A DNA stretch of 64,000 nt, from positions 96,839 to 160,838 of the forward strand of contig OMXV01000009.1 in assembly GCA_900315075.1 (NCBI GenBank). Reading direction: 5' to 3'. The notes beneath the pieces are model-generated. The model had not been told where the DNA came from, made no database searches, and saw nothing but the letters and a program-made list of their open reading frames with translations. The translations under genes were made by a program, and so were the position numbers. The stretch is from an uncultured Prevotellaceae bacterium. GTDB lineage: Bacteria > Bacteroidota > Bacteroidia > Bacteroidales > Bacteroidaceae. Positions 54,658 through 63,370 of this stretch are shown here, piece after piece (the first letter of the stretch is position 1; every line of letters begins with the position of its first letter).

Positions 54658-56145
54658 ATGAAAAAAAATAATATTATCGTTGCTTGTACACTGCTATTGG
54701 CGGTTTTCGGATTATACAGTTGCAGCGACGTCGAACAAAATTATGACAATGGCCAGCGCACGGGCAACGCCTCGATGATGGAAATCCTCAAGGATGATGC
54801 TCCTGTGAGCGACATCAGTTTTTCCCTCGGCAAGGGAAATACCATGATAGCCATCAATACCGATGGCGAGTGGACTGCCGAGGTGGGCGATGAGTCGTGG
54901 TGCCATCTTGGAGTGCATGCCGGTTATGGCTATGTCAACAAAATGTCTTACAACAAGATTGAGGTGGATAAGAACGAGGGCGGCGAGCGCAGCACTGTCA
55001 TTACCTTCCGCTCGGGTGGCATCACCAAGACTGTTACTGTCATGCAGAAGGGCACAGGAACCGACCCCAACGACCCGTTTATGAGTGCCTTCACCTTCGT
55101 CGAGAGACTCAAGTTTGGTTATAACCTCGGAAATACTTTGGAGGCCAACCACGACATCACCAATCCGAGTGTACAGCAGTGGTTTAATCCACAGACCATT
55201 GCCGACTGGGAGACTTGCTGGGGACAGCCACTCACTACACAGGAGATTATCGATGCCATCGCTGCAAAGGGATTCAATGTCATACGCGTACCGGTGACTT
55301 GGTTCCCACACATGGATGCCAACGGCAATGTCGATCCCATTTGGATGAACCGTGTGCAGGAGGTAGTCGATATGGTGCTTAAGTCGGGATGCTATTGCAT
55401 TCTCAATGTGCATCACGATGCCAGCGAATACGACGCCAACCGTGGCGACGGAGCTCACTGGCTGTTGGCCGACTTGGAGTCTTATCCGCAAATCAGCGCT
55501 AAGTTCAAGCATCTCTGGACACAAATCGCCAACCATTTCAAGGGCTACGACGACCGCTTGGTCTTCGAGGCTGTCAATGAGATTCTCAGCAGGAAAGGGG
55601 AGTGGGGAAATCCTTCCGACCCCTCATGCTATGAGGCTATCAACCTCTTAGAGCAGGACTTCGTCGATGTGGTACGTGCCACGGGAGGCAACAATGAGTA
55701 TCGTAATCTCTTGGTGAATCCTTACGGTGCCGGTAGCACACCCGAGAAACTTGCTGGTATGCAGGCTCCCAAGGATATACATCCCAACCATATCTTGTGC
55801 TCTATCCACAGCTATGATCCCTATTGGTTCTGCAACGACTCCGACGATCCCAATGCCGAGAGCTATTACATCTATATGTTCAACGATGATGCCAAGAAGG
55901 AAATAGATGACATTTTCGCCCGTGTGGATAAACGTTTCTCCGGCGACTTCGGAATGCCGTATATTTTCGGTGAGTTCGCTGCTGGTGGTACCCATGTCTC
56001 CATGGCAGAGCGTGTGAAATATACACAGTATATGCGACAGAAGTTCCAGCAGTACAACACCACCGGACTGTGGTGGATGGGACTCATGGACCGCAACACG
56101 CTTGAATGGACCGAAATCGACATCGTCAACGCATTGTTCCAGTGA
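54658..56145 (+). CDS. GH5 endo-beta-glycanase with BACON domain, lipoprotein
   Basis: The 495-residue lipoprotein (YSC, C22) has a BACON domain (about 46-135), common in Bacteroidales surface enzymes, and a GH5 barrel (about 142-495). Acid/base is E308 in FEAVNEI and nucleophile E439 in FGEF. Other GH5 motifs are GYNLGNTLEA and NVIRVPVTWF. The sequence resembles GH5 subfamilies 4 or 2 (endo-glucanase, xyloglucanase, mixed-linkage glucanase) more than the mannanase subfamily 7; substrate is uncertain, glucomannan would fit the locus. Confidence 0.9.
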   Translation: MKKNNIIVACTLLLAVFGLYSCSDVEQNYDNGQRTGNASMMEILKDDAPVSDISFSLGKGNTMIAINTDGEWTAEVGDESWCHLGVHAGYGYVNKMSYNKIEVDKNEGGERSTVITFRSGGITKTVTVMQKGTGTDPNDPFMSAFTFVERLKFGYNLGNTLEANHDITNPSVQQWFNPQTIADWETCWGQPLTTQEIIDAIAAKGFNVIRVPVTWFPHMDANGNVDPIWMNRVQEVVDMVLKSGCYCILNVHHDASEYDANRGDGAHWLLADLESYPQISAKFKHLWTQIANHFKGYDDRLVFEAVNEILSRKGEWGNPSDPSCYEAINLLEQDFVDVVRATGGNNEYRNLLVNPYGAGSTPEKLAGMQAPKDIHPNHILCSIHSYDPYWFCNDSDDPNAESYYIYMFNDDAKKEIDDIFARVDKRFSGDFGMPYIFGEFAAGGTHVSMAERVKYTQYMRQKFQQYNTTGLWWMGLMDRNTLEWTEIDIVNALFQ

Positions 56146-56193
56146 GTAAAACGCCCTACTTCTTATGGAGAGGGTAAAGATTAAATAATAATC

Positions 56194-56254
56194 AACACAG
56201 AGACACAAAGCTCGCAGAGGAAAATACTCTGTGCCTTTGTGCCTCTGTGTTTTC
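56194..56254 (+). terminator. Long imperfect hairpin, terminator-like
   Basis: AACACAGAGACACAAAG pairs with CTTTGTGCCTCTGTGTT with one mismatch, with a further CTCGCAGAG/CTCTGTG pairing inside and TTTTC after. It may end transcription from the upstream GH5 gene or be another low-complexity element. Confidence 0.5.
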
Positions 56255-56280
56255 ATATCCAAAATACTAAAGTCTCATAA

Positions 56281-56429
56281 TCTTCAATCCTCAATTTTCA
56301 ATCCTCAATTTTTAATCCTCATTTTTCAATCCTCAATCCTCATTTTTCAATCCTCAATCCTCAATTTTCAATTCTCAATCTTCAATTTTCAATCTTCAAT
56401 TTTCAATTTTCAATTTTCAATCTTCAATA
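56281..56429. repeat. 7-bp tandem repeat array, about 21 units
   Basis: Units of the form TCAATCC, TCAATTT and TCAATCT repeat through 149 bp, 240 bp upstream of the mannanase start. It is the reverse complement of the ATTGAAG/ATTGAAA unit at 42880. In the 523-base spacer 56146-56668 the other items are the hairpins at 56194 and 56565. Confidence 0.85.
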
Positions 56430-56564
56430 GTATTGTCCCTTTAACTACTCTTTAACTACCCTTTAACTACTTTTCATTTTTTAAAGTACAAACATCTGAC
56501 AAGAAAATACTACATTATTTAAAAAATATTTGTTTATTTTGCACTGTCAAAACTCAACCTCCGG

Positions 56565-56595
56565 GTGTCCCCTATGCTGCGATATCATCGCAGCC
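56565..56595. repeat. Dispersed hairpin element, copy 1
   Basis: GTGTCCCCTAT is followed by the hairpin GCTGCGAT-ATC-ATCGCAGC and C. The 8-bp stem is perfect. The same layout with a changed but still perfect stem occurs at 59599-59629 inside the GH26 gene. Confidence 0.7.
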
Positions 56596-56668
56596 GTAAT
56601 AATCTCAAAACTCAAATCTTTTAGTATTGTCTCTTACACTCCCATTCAATCTCCAATCTCCAATCTCA

Positions 56669-57991
56669 ATGAAGCATTTTCTAAGCCTGTTTATCTTAGT
56701 CTCCATCCTTGTTTCCTGCTCTACAAAGCAGAAGGCAACCATTGGAATGCCACCACACAAGCAACATCCCTATATCACTGTCGAGGACGGTCATTTCATG
56801 CGCGATGGTAAACCATATTATTATGTCGGCACAAATTTCTGGTATGGAGCCATCCTCGGAAGTCAAGGACAGGGCGGCGACCGACAGCGTCTCTGCCGTG
56901 AACTCGATTGTCTCAAGGAGATGGGCATCGACAACCTTCGCATACTTGTGGGAAGCGACGGGCAACGTGGGGTCACCACCAAGGTGGAACCTACACTACA
57001 GGTTTCTCCTGGGGTCTATAATGATACCATCCTCGCCGGTCTCGATTTCCTGCTCAAGGAGATGGGTAACCGCAATATGGTGGCCGTGCTTTATCTCAAC
57101 AATTCCTGGGAGTGGAGTGGGGGATATGGCTTCTATCTCGAACATGCTGGAGAGGGCAAGGCACCACGTCCCAATGAGGATGGCTATCCGGCCTATATGT
57201 CGTTTGTCGAGAAATATGCTTATTCTGAAAAGGCTCACCAACTTTTCTATGACTATGTGCGTTTCATCCTCACACGCACAAACCGCTACACGGGTGTGAA
57301 ATATGTTGACGATCCAGCTATCATGTCGTGGCAGATAGGCAATGAGCCAAGGGCATTTAGTCGAAAGGCATTGCCGGCGTTCGAGAAATGGCTTGCCGAG
57401 GCTTCGGCGCTCATACGTAGCCTCGATCACCATCACCTCATCTCAGTGGGTAGCGAGGGCGCCTGGGGATGTGAGGGTGACTTTGCCGCATACGAGCGTA
57501 TTTGCTCCGATAAGAATATCGACTACTGTAATATCCATCTCTGGCCATACAACTGGTCGTGGGCAAGGCCCGACCACCTCATCGACGACTTGCAGGCAAG
57601 CTGCGACAGTACGAAAAACTATATCGACCGTCATCTTGCCATTTGTGAGCGTATCAAGAAACCTCTTGTCATGGAGGAGTTTGGCTATCCTCGTGATGGA
57701 TTCAAATTCTCAAAGGACACTCCAACGCAGGGGCGCGACGGTTTCTACCGTTATGTCTTCTCGCTCGTGGGCGACAATGCGGAGAAAGGTGGCTACTTTG
57801 CCGGATGCAATTTCTGGGGATGGGGTGGTTATGCCAATCCCCGTCATGAAGAGCAGTGGCAAGTAGGCGACGACTATACTGGCGACCCGGCACAAGAGGC
57901 CCAGGGGCTCAATTCGGTATTCGCCACTGATGCCTCTACCATCTCCGTCATTCGCAACGAGGTCTCCCGTATGGCGAAAATAGGGAAATAG
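56669..57991 (+). CDS. GH5 subfamily 7-type beta-mannanase, lipoprotein
   Basis: The 440-residue protein starts at MKHFLSLFILVSILVSC (lipobox Cys17); codons upstream in the frame come from the repeat leader. The GH5 barrel spans about 33-430. Acid/base is E226 in WQIGNEPR and nucleophile E337 in VMEEFGY, with YYYVGTNFWYGA and NNSWEWSGG typical of GH5_7 endo-beta-1,4-mannanases. A surface enzyme that cuts mannan for the SusCD pair. CAATCTC repeats three times right before the start codon. Confidence 0.9.
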   Translation: MKHFLSLFILVSILVSCSTKQKATIGMPPHKQHPYITVEDGHFMRDGKPYYYVGTNFWYGAILGSQGQGGDRQRLCRELDCLKEMGIDNLRILVGSDGQRGVTTKVEPTLQVSPGVYNDTILAGLDFLLKEMGNRNMVAVLYLNNSWEWSGGYGFYLEHAGEGKAPRPNEDGYPAYMSFVEKYAYSEKAHQLFYDYVRFILTRTNRYTGVKYVDDPAIMSWQIGNEPRAFSRKALPAFEKWLAEASALIRSLDHHHLISVGSEGAWGCEGDFAAYERICSDKNIDYCNIHLWPYNWSWARPDHLIDDLQASCDSTKNYIDRHLAICERIKKPLVMEEFGYPRDGFKFSKDTPTQGRDGFYRYVFSLVGDNAEKGGYFAGCNFWGWGGYANPRHEEQWQVGDDYTGDPAQEAQGLNSVFATDASTISVIRNEVSRMAKIGK

Positions 57992-57998
57992 TTTTTCT

Positions 57999-58091
57999 GA
58001 TTACTCCGATTATTCCGATCACTCCGATTACTCCGATCACTCCGATTACTCCGATCACTCCGATTACTCCGATTATTCCGATTACTCCGAT
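57999..58091 (+). repeat. 9-bp tandem repeat leader, about 10 units
   Basis: Units ATTACTCCG, ATCACTCCG and ATTATTCCG fill almost the entire space between the mannanase stop and the start codon at 58095. The unit is the same family as the array at 45631-45885. Confidence 0.9.
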
Positions 58092-58094
58092 AAA

Positions 58095-59390
58095 ATGAAA
58101 CACCCTCTCCCTCTCCTCTTTGTCCTGGCCTTGTTCATCGGGATTACAAATCCCGATGCATCTGCCCAAATTCGAGGCAACAACATCACCGTCGTAGTCA
58201 CCCCCGACCACCGCGACTGGAATTACAAGACTGGTGAGAAAGCTCAGTTCATCGTTCAGGTGCTGCGCTCTGGTACCACCATCCCCAATGTCACTGTCGA
58301 TTATGAGGCAGGGCCTGTCATGTATTCCGATGTCACTAAGAAGAATGTCACCCTCAAGGATGGTACCATGAAGTGGACAGGCTCGCTGAAGTCGCCTGGC
58401 TTCTATCGGCTGAAGGTCATCGCCCATGTAGATGGTAAAGACTATGAAGGACTTTGTACGGCTGCTTTTTCTCCTGAACAGATTCAGCCTGCTACGCAAT
58501 GTCCGGCAGATTTCGACCAATTTTGGCAGCGGGCCCTCGATGAAGCCCGGCAGGTGCCGCTCAATCCTCACCGTGAAATTCTTCCAGACCGTTGCACCGA
58601 GGATGTGAATGTCTATGAGGTGTCATTCAACAACGACCGTTGGGGACGGCTTGTCTATGGTATCCTCTGTGTGCCCGTGAAGCCAGGCAAATATCCTGCC
58701 TTGCTCCGTGTGCCCGGTGCAGGATGCCGACCCTATTCAGGTGATATATGGACAGCCTCGCAGGGGGCGATAACCCTCGAAATAGGTATCCACGGCATAC
58801 CCGTCACCATGCGTCAGTCGGTCTATGACAACCTCCACAATGGGGCTCTCGACGGCTATTGGGACTCCAACCTCGACAATCCCGAGCGCAACTATTACCG
58901 ACATGTGGTGACAGGTGCCGTCAGGTCGGTTGATTACATCGCCTCCCTGCCCGAGTGGAACGGTCATGAGGTGGGTGTCACTGGCTCCTCGCAGGGTGGT
59001 TTCCTCTCCTTGGCAGTTGCTGCCCTCGACAAGCGTGTCACCTATATGGCTGCCGTCCATGACGCCATGTGCGACTATGAGAGCGCGCTGAAAGGAAAAG
59101 CCTGCGGATGGCCGCATTATTTCTATCAGGTGAAGAATCCCGACCCCAAACGCGTCGAAGGGGCTCGATACTACGATGGCATTAACTTCGCCCGACGCAT
59201 CACTTGCCCCGGGTGGTTCTCCTTCGGTTACAACGACGAGGTGGTACCTCCATCTTCCGCCTGGTCGGTCTATAATGTCTATACCGCCCCCAAGACCATC
59301 AGTCTCTATCAGCAGACAGGTCACTTCTGGTATCAGGAGCAGTGGGACGAATGGGAAAACTGGCTCCTCAAACAGATGCACCTTAGATAA
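58095..59390 (+). CDS. CE7-type acetyl esterase of the mannan locus, secreted
   Basis: The 431-residue protein has a signal peptide (cleavage near SAQ, residue 25), an N-terminal beta-sandwich (about 28-125) and an alpha/beta-hydrolase domain with S299 in GSSQGG, D381 in YNDEVVPP and H410 in TGHFW. It is a paralogue of the esterase at 39576. In a mannan locus it may remove acetyl groups from acetylated glucomannan or galactomannan; family members act on acetyl-xylose and other small acetyl sugars. Confidence 0.9.
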   Translation: MKHPLPLLFVLALFIGITNPDASAQIRGNNITVVVTPDHRDWNYKTGEKAQFIVQVLRSGTTIPNVTVDYEAGPVMYSDVTKKNVTLKDGTMKWTGSLKSPGFYRLKVIAHVDGKDYEGLCTAAFSPEQIQPATQCPADFDQFWQRALDEARQVPLNPHREILPDRCTEDVNVYEVSFNNDRWGRLVYGILCVPVKPGKYPALLRVPGAGCRPYSGDIWTASQGAITLEIGIHGIPVTMRQSVYDNLHNGALDGYWDSNLDNPERNYYRHVVTGAVRSVDYIASLPEWNGHEVGVTGSSQGGFLSLAVAALDKRVTYMAAVHDAMCDYESALKGKACGWPHYFYQVKNPDPKRVEGARYYDGINFARRITCPGWFSFGYNDEVVPPSSAWSVYNVYTAPKTISLYQQTGHFWYQEQWDEWENWLLKQMHLR

Positions 59391-59440
59391 TCATTGTTTA
59401 TCCTTCTCCGTATGCGACGGTTCTGCAGTCGCCATCATCT

Positions 59441-59508
59441 ATTGTCATCTCTATCGCTATCATCCATCACTATCATCCATCACCATCACTCATCAATCAC
59501 TATCCATC
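59441..59508 (+). repeat. ATC/CATC-rich repeat leader before GH26 gene
   Basis: Irregular units CATCCATCA, CTATCATC and TCAATCA without almost any G end directly at the start codon 59509. Confidence 0.6.
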
Positions 59509-60678
59509 ATGAAAAAAATTCTTACTATCGCCCTTTTCGCCCTGGCCTTAACCACTGCTACCAGTGCCGCCCCATCCACTCCCGCTGTACCGGCCAGCGT
59601 GTCCCCTATGCTGCAACATCGTTGCAGCCTTCATTCCCCCCTCCATTCCCCCCTCGCTCCTCCTAAGAAACCCCAGCCACCCACCATCGCCGAGCTGCTC
59701 TTGCAGCGTTTGCAGAGCCTCCAGCAGCGTGGCTATATGTTTGGCCATCAGGATGATACCTTCTATGGCCTGAAATGGGAATGGGACGCAGGCAAGAGCG
59801 ATATCCTTGCCACCGTCGGCGATTATCCCGCCGTTATGGGCTTCGACCTTGGTGGTATCGAGATGGGTGATGCCAAGAACCTCGACAGTGTGCCTTTCAC
59901 AAGAATCCGCGAGGAAATCATCCGTCACCATCAGCGTGGGGGTATCATCACCATCAGCTGGCACCCACGCAATCCTGTAACAGGGGGCACAGCATGGGAT
60001 GTCAGCGATAATACCGTCGTACAGAAAATCCTCAACGACCCGGCATCGAAAGAGAAATTCGCTCTCTGGATGCAGCGTGTCGCTTCCTTCCTCAAAAAAC
60101 TTAAAACCCCTGACGGCCAGCGCATTCCTATTATCTTCCGCCCATGGCATGAGAACAATGGCTCATGGTTCTGGTGGGGACAAAAACTTTGTTCCGATGA
60201 AGAGTTTCACGCATTGTGGAATACACTGCAGGACTATCTTTGCGCACAGGGGCTCGACAACCTCCTCTGGAGCTATTCGCCCAATCTCGATGGGGGATGG
60301 AACGAACAGCGATTCCTCGCTCGCTATCCAGGCAACGACCGTGTGCAACTGCTCGGAGAGGATGCCTATCAGTGGGGCACTGAACAAGATTTTATCAAGG
60401 CACTTACTGCCGACCTCGACTTCCTTGATGCATTCTGTAAGAAAAATGGCAAAATATACGCCATGACAGAATGTGGCTATAAAAACATTCCTGATCCTAC
60501 ATGGTGGACACGTGTGCTCAAACCTATCATGGACCGCTATCCCATCTCCTATTTCCACACTTGGAGAAACTACAAAAAAGAGTTTTTCGCTCCCGACCCC
60601 GACCAATACAGCGCGGAGGATTTCAAAGCCCTCTTCCGCGCCCCCAATACCCTCTTCCTCCTCGATATCGTGGAGTAA
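59509..60678 (+). CDS. GH26 endo-beta-1,4-mannanase, secreted
   Basis: The 389-residue protein starts at MKKILTIALFALALTTATSA, a signal peptide; the frame open upstream is chance. The GH26 barrel (about 58-389) has acid/base E215 in RPWHENNGSWFWWG and nucleophile E321 in AMTECGY. Residues 30-52, between signal peptide and enzyme, are encoded by a dispersed hairpin element (59599-59629) followed by a short CATTCCCCCCTC duplication, so this linker looks like inserted sequence. In Bacteroides mannan loci GH26 mannanases release mannobiose. Confidence 0.93.
   Translation: MKKILTIALFALALTTATSAAPSTPAVPASVSPMLQHRCSLHSPLHSPLAPPKKPQPPTIAELLLQRLQSLQQRGYMFGHQDDTFYGLKWEWDAGKSDILATVGDYPAVMGFDLGGIEMGDAKNLDSVPFTRIREEIIRHHQRGGIITISWHPRNPVTGGTAWDVSDNTVVQKILNDPASKEKFALWMQRVASFLKKLKTPDGQRIPIIFRPWHENNGSWFWWGQKLCSDEEFHALWNTLQDYLCAQGLDNLLWSYSPNLDGGWNEQRFLARYPGNDRVQLLGEDAYQWGTEQDFIKALTADLDFLDAFCKKNGKIYAMTECGYKNIPDPTWWTRVLKPIMDRYPISYFHTWRNYKKEFFAPDPDQYSAEDFKALFRAPNTLFLLDIVE
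59599..59629. repeat. Dispersed hairpin element, copy 2, inside the GH26 coding region
   Basis: GTGTCCCCTAT, then GCTGCAAC-ATC-GTTGCAGC and C. Compared with copy 1 the stem bases GAT/ATC are replaced by AAC/GTT on both sides, so all pairs are kept by compensatory changes. It encodes residues 31-41 of the GH26 protein. Confidence 0.75.
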
Positions 60679-60739
60679 TGATTGAGGTCCCCATAAAATC
60701 GTAATATCAGATTAATCCGTAGTCTAAAAATATCGTCTA

Positions 60740-61909
60740 ATGTCAAAAACGTTCCAATCCCGTCTCGCTGCTCTTCGTGAGCGGCATGAGCAGCTCCTTT
60801 CCCGGCCCAATGAGCCGCAGGAGTGGGGCAATGGTATTTACACCAAGTATAAAAATCCCATCGTCACGGCAGAGCATACTCCCTTGGAGTGGCGTTATGA
60901 CTTCTGCGAGCAGGATAATCCCTTCCTCATGCAGCGTATCATGATGAATGCCACCCTCAACAGTGGAGCCATCCGCTGGAACGACAAATATGTCATTGTC
61001 GTGCGAGTTGAAGGTGCCGACCGCAAGTCATTCTTTGCTGTGGCTGAGAGTCCCAATGGCATCGACAACTTCCGATTCTGGCCCGAACCTATTGTTATGC
61101 CCGATGATGTCATTCCGGCTACCAACATCTACGATATGCGTATCACTCAGCATGAGGACGGATGGATTTATGGCGTCTTCTGTGCCGAGCGGCACGACGA
61201 TTCAAATCCAGGCGATCTGTCGGCAGCCACCGCCACTGCTGCCATCGCTCGCACCCACGACCTCATCAACTGGGAGCGGCTGCCCGACTTACAATCCCGT
61301 AGTCAGCAGCGTAATGTCGTTCTTCATCCAGAGTTTGTCGATGGCAAATATGCTTTCTATACCCGTCCACAAGATGGATTTATCGACACAGGGTCGGGTG
61401 GGGGAATCGGCTGGGCATTGGTCGATGATATCACCCATGCCGTCATCACCGAGGAGCGTATCATCAATGCTCGTCACTACCATACCATCATGGAGGTGAA
61501 AAATGGTGAGGGACCGCATCCCATCAAGACCGACCGAGGGTGGCTGCACCTTGCACATGGTGTGCGTGCTTGTGCCAGTGGACTGCGGTATGTATTATAT
61601 ATGTATATGACGGCCCTCGACGACCCCACACGTGTCATCGCACAGCCGGGCGGTTATTTCCTCGTTCCCGAAGGATGGGAATACATCGGCGACGTGATGA
61701 ATGTGGTCTTCGCCAATGGATGGATTGCCGACCCCGACGGACGTGTGCTCATCTATTATGCTTCCAGCGACACCCGCATGCATGTGGCTGTCTCCAGCAT
61801 CGACCGCCTCATCGACTACTGCTTCAACACCCCTGCCGATGGTCTCACCACCTCCGCCTCCGTCGATACCATCCGCCGACTGATTGAAAAGAATCGCACA
61901 ATATTATAG
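60740..61909 (+). CDS. GH130 mannoside phosphorylase
   Basis: The 389-residue cytoplasmic enzyme (no signal peptide) has the five-bladed propeller of GH130: [25 protein letters not shown] with the likely general acid D132, [20 protein letters not shown] and [17 protein letters not shown]. It resembles the 4-O-beta-D-mannosyl-D-glucose phosphorylase of Bacteroides fragilis (subfamily 1), whose acid is Asp131. It would split mannosyl-glucose with phosphate to mannose-1-phosphate and glucose. The epimerase that makes its substrate in that pathway is not in the window. Confidence 0.92.
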   Translation: MSKTFQSRLAALRERHEQLLSRPNEPQEWGNGIYTKYKNPIVTAEHTPLEWRYDFCEQDNPFLMQRIMMNATLNSGAIRWNDKYVIVVRVEGADRKSFFAVAESPNGIDNFRFWPEPIVMPDDVIPATNIYDMRITQHEDGWIYGVFCAERHDDSNPGDLSAATATAAIARTHDLINWERLPDLQSRSQQRNVVLHPEFVDGKYAFYTRPQDGFIDTGSGGGIGWALVDDITHAVITEERIINARHYHTIMEVKNGEGPHPIKTDRGWLHLAHGVRACASGLRYVLYMYMTALDDPTRVIAQPGGYFLVPEGWEYIGDVMNVVFANGWIADPDGRVLIYYASSDTRMHVAVSSIDRLIDYCFNTPADGLTTSASVDTIRRLIEKNRTIL

Positions 61910-61997
61910 CAATATTTTAGTTATTATAGTATCGTATCTATAGTCCTTGTAGCATCTGTCGCTACTATAGTCCCTGTCTGTTATCAACTAAAAAAAT

Positions 61998-63341
61998 ATG
62001 AAACACCTAAAAGAAAAAATCGGTTATGCCCTTGGCGACGCCGCTGCCGGTGGTATCACATGGAAAATCATGTCCATAGCTTTCCCACTGTTTTTCACGA
62101 ATGTCTTTGGTCTTACTGTGGCTGACACTGCTGCGCTGATGCTCATCGCACGTATGTTTGATGTGGTCACCGACCCTATGATGGGTGCATTGGCCGACCG
62201 CACACAGTCGAAGTGGGGTACCTACCGCCCCTGGCTTATCTATGGAGCAATACCCTTCGGACTGATTTTCGCCTTGCTCCTCTACACGCCAGACCTCGGA
62301 CTGACGGGCAAGCGTATCTGGGCCTATTCGTTCTACCTGCTGATGATGGCGATGTACACTGCTGTCAACGTGCCTTATGGCTCGCTACTCGGTGTGATGA
62401 CCGACGATGATAACGAGAAAAACCAGTTCTCTTCCTTCCGTATGGTGGGAGCATACGCCATGGGATTTATCACCCTCTTCACATTCCCATATGTGCAGAA
62501 GGTGGTCGGTGGTTCTGAGCAACATCAGTATGCTGTCATCGGTATCATCTTTGGTACGATCGCGGCAGCTGGCACCCTGGCCTGCGGTCTGCTTACCAAG
62601 GAGAGGCTGAAACCAGTGCGGGCAGAGAAATTCACCTTTAAGCCTTTCCGTGATTTGTTTAGGAACAAACCATGGATTTACCTGACACTCATTGGTATAT
62701 GCACAAATTTCTTCAATGGTTTCCGCTACGCTGTGGCTGGATATATGTTCGATTATATCCTCGGCAAGGAAATCACTATCAGTAGCCTGATTATCAACTA
62801 TACGGTGTTTATGACTTTCGGTGAGGTCACTTGTATGATTTTTGGTGGACTGTCACCAAAGTTCACACAGTGGATGGGGTCGAAACGTAAGGCATTTATT
62901 GTGGCGGCTATCATCTGTGTGATTTTCTCCACGCTCTTCTTCTTTATGCCCAAAGACCCTGCTTACATCTGGCTGCTCATCGCCATCGTTGTCCTCACAT
63001 CTGTGGGAATAGGTCTCTACTCACCGCTGCTTTGGTCGATGTATGCCGACGTGGCTGACTATGCTACGGTGAAAAACGGCACTTCCTCCACTGGTCTTAT
63101 CTTCTCGTCGGGTACCATGGCGCAGAAATTCGGTACGGCTATCTCTGGTTCATTGGTGGCTTTGTTCCTTGGGTTTGCAGGATTTTCTTCCACGACCGAC
63201 CCCATCACCAACCAGGCCGTCATCACTATTACCAATCCCGAGGCTGTGAAAGATATGATCTGGGCTATCTTCTCCATCTTCCCGGCTGTCATCGCCATCA
63301 TCATGATCTTCCTCACCCGCCTCTATCCGATTAAGAAATAG
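61998..63341 (+). CDS. GPH-family sugar:cation symporter
   Basis: The 447-residue protein has 12 membrane helices and the GPH (MelB-like) motifs KIGYALGDAAAGGITWK, DVVTDPMMGALADRT and YADVADYATVKNGTSSTG. In mannan operons of Bacteroides a transporter of this type brings mannobiose across the inner membrane for the epimerase and GH130 enzyme. It follows the GH130 gene after a leader with a repeated CTATAGTCC. Confidence 0.92.
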   Translation: MKHLKEKIGYALGDAAAGGITWKIMSIAFPLFFTNVFGLTVADTAALMLIARMFDVVTDPMMGALADRTQSKWGTYRPWLIYGAIPFGLIFALLLYTPDLGLTGKRIWAYSFYLLMMAMYTAVNVPYGSLLGVMTDDDNEKNQFSSFRMVGAYAMGFITLFTFPYVQKVVGGSEQHQYAVIGIIFGTIAAAGTLACGLLTKERLKPVRAEKFTFKPFRDLFRNKPWIYLTLIGICTNFFNGFRYAVAGYMFDYILGKEITISSLIINYTVFMTFGEVTCMIFGGLSPKFTQWMGSKRKAFIVAAIICVIFSTLFFFMPKDPAYIWLLIAIVVLTSVGIGLYSPLLWSMYADVADYATVKNGTSSTGLIFSSGTMAQKFGTAISGSLVALFLGFAGFSSTTDPITNQAVITITNPEAVKDMIWAIFSIFPAVIAIIMIFLTRLYPIKK

Positions 63342-63370
63342 TGAGAGGTGGCGGTTTACACTAAATATCT

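Noticed and set aside
59176-59508. 111-codon N-terminal extension of GH26
   Set aside because: Overlaps the esterase gene in another frame; the signal peptide begins at 59509.
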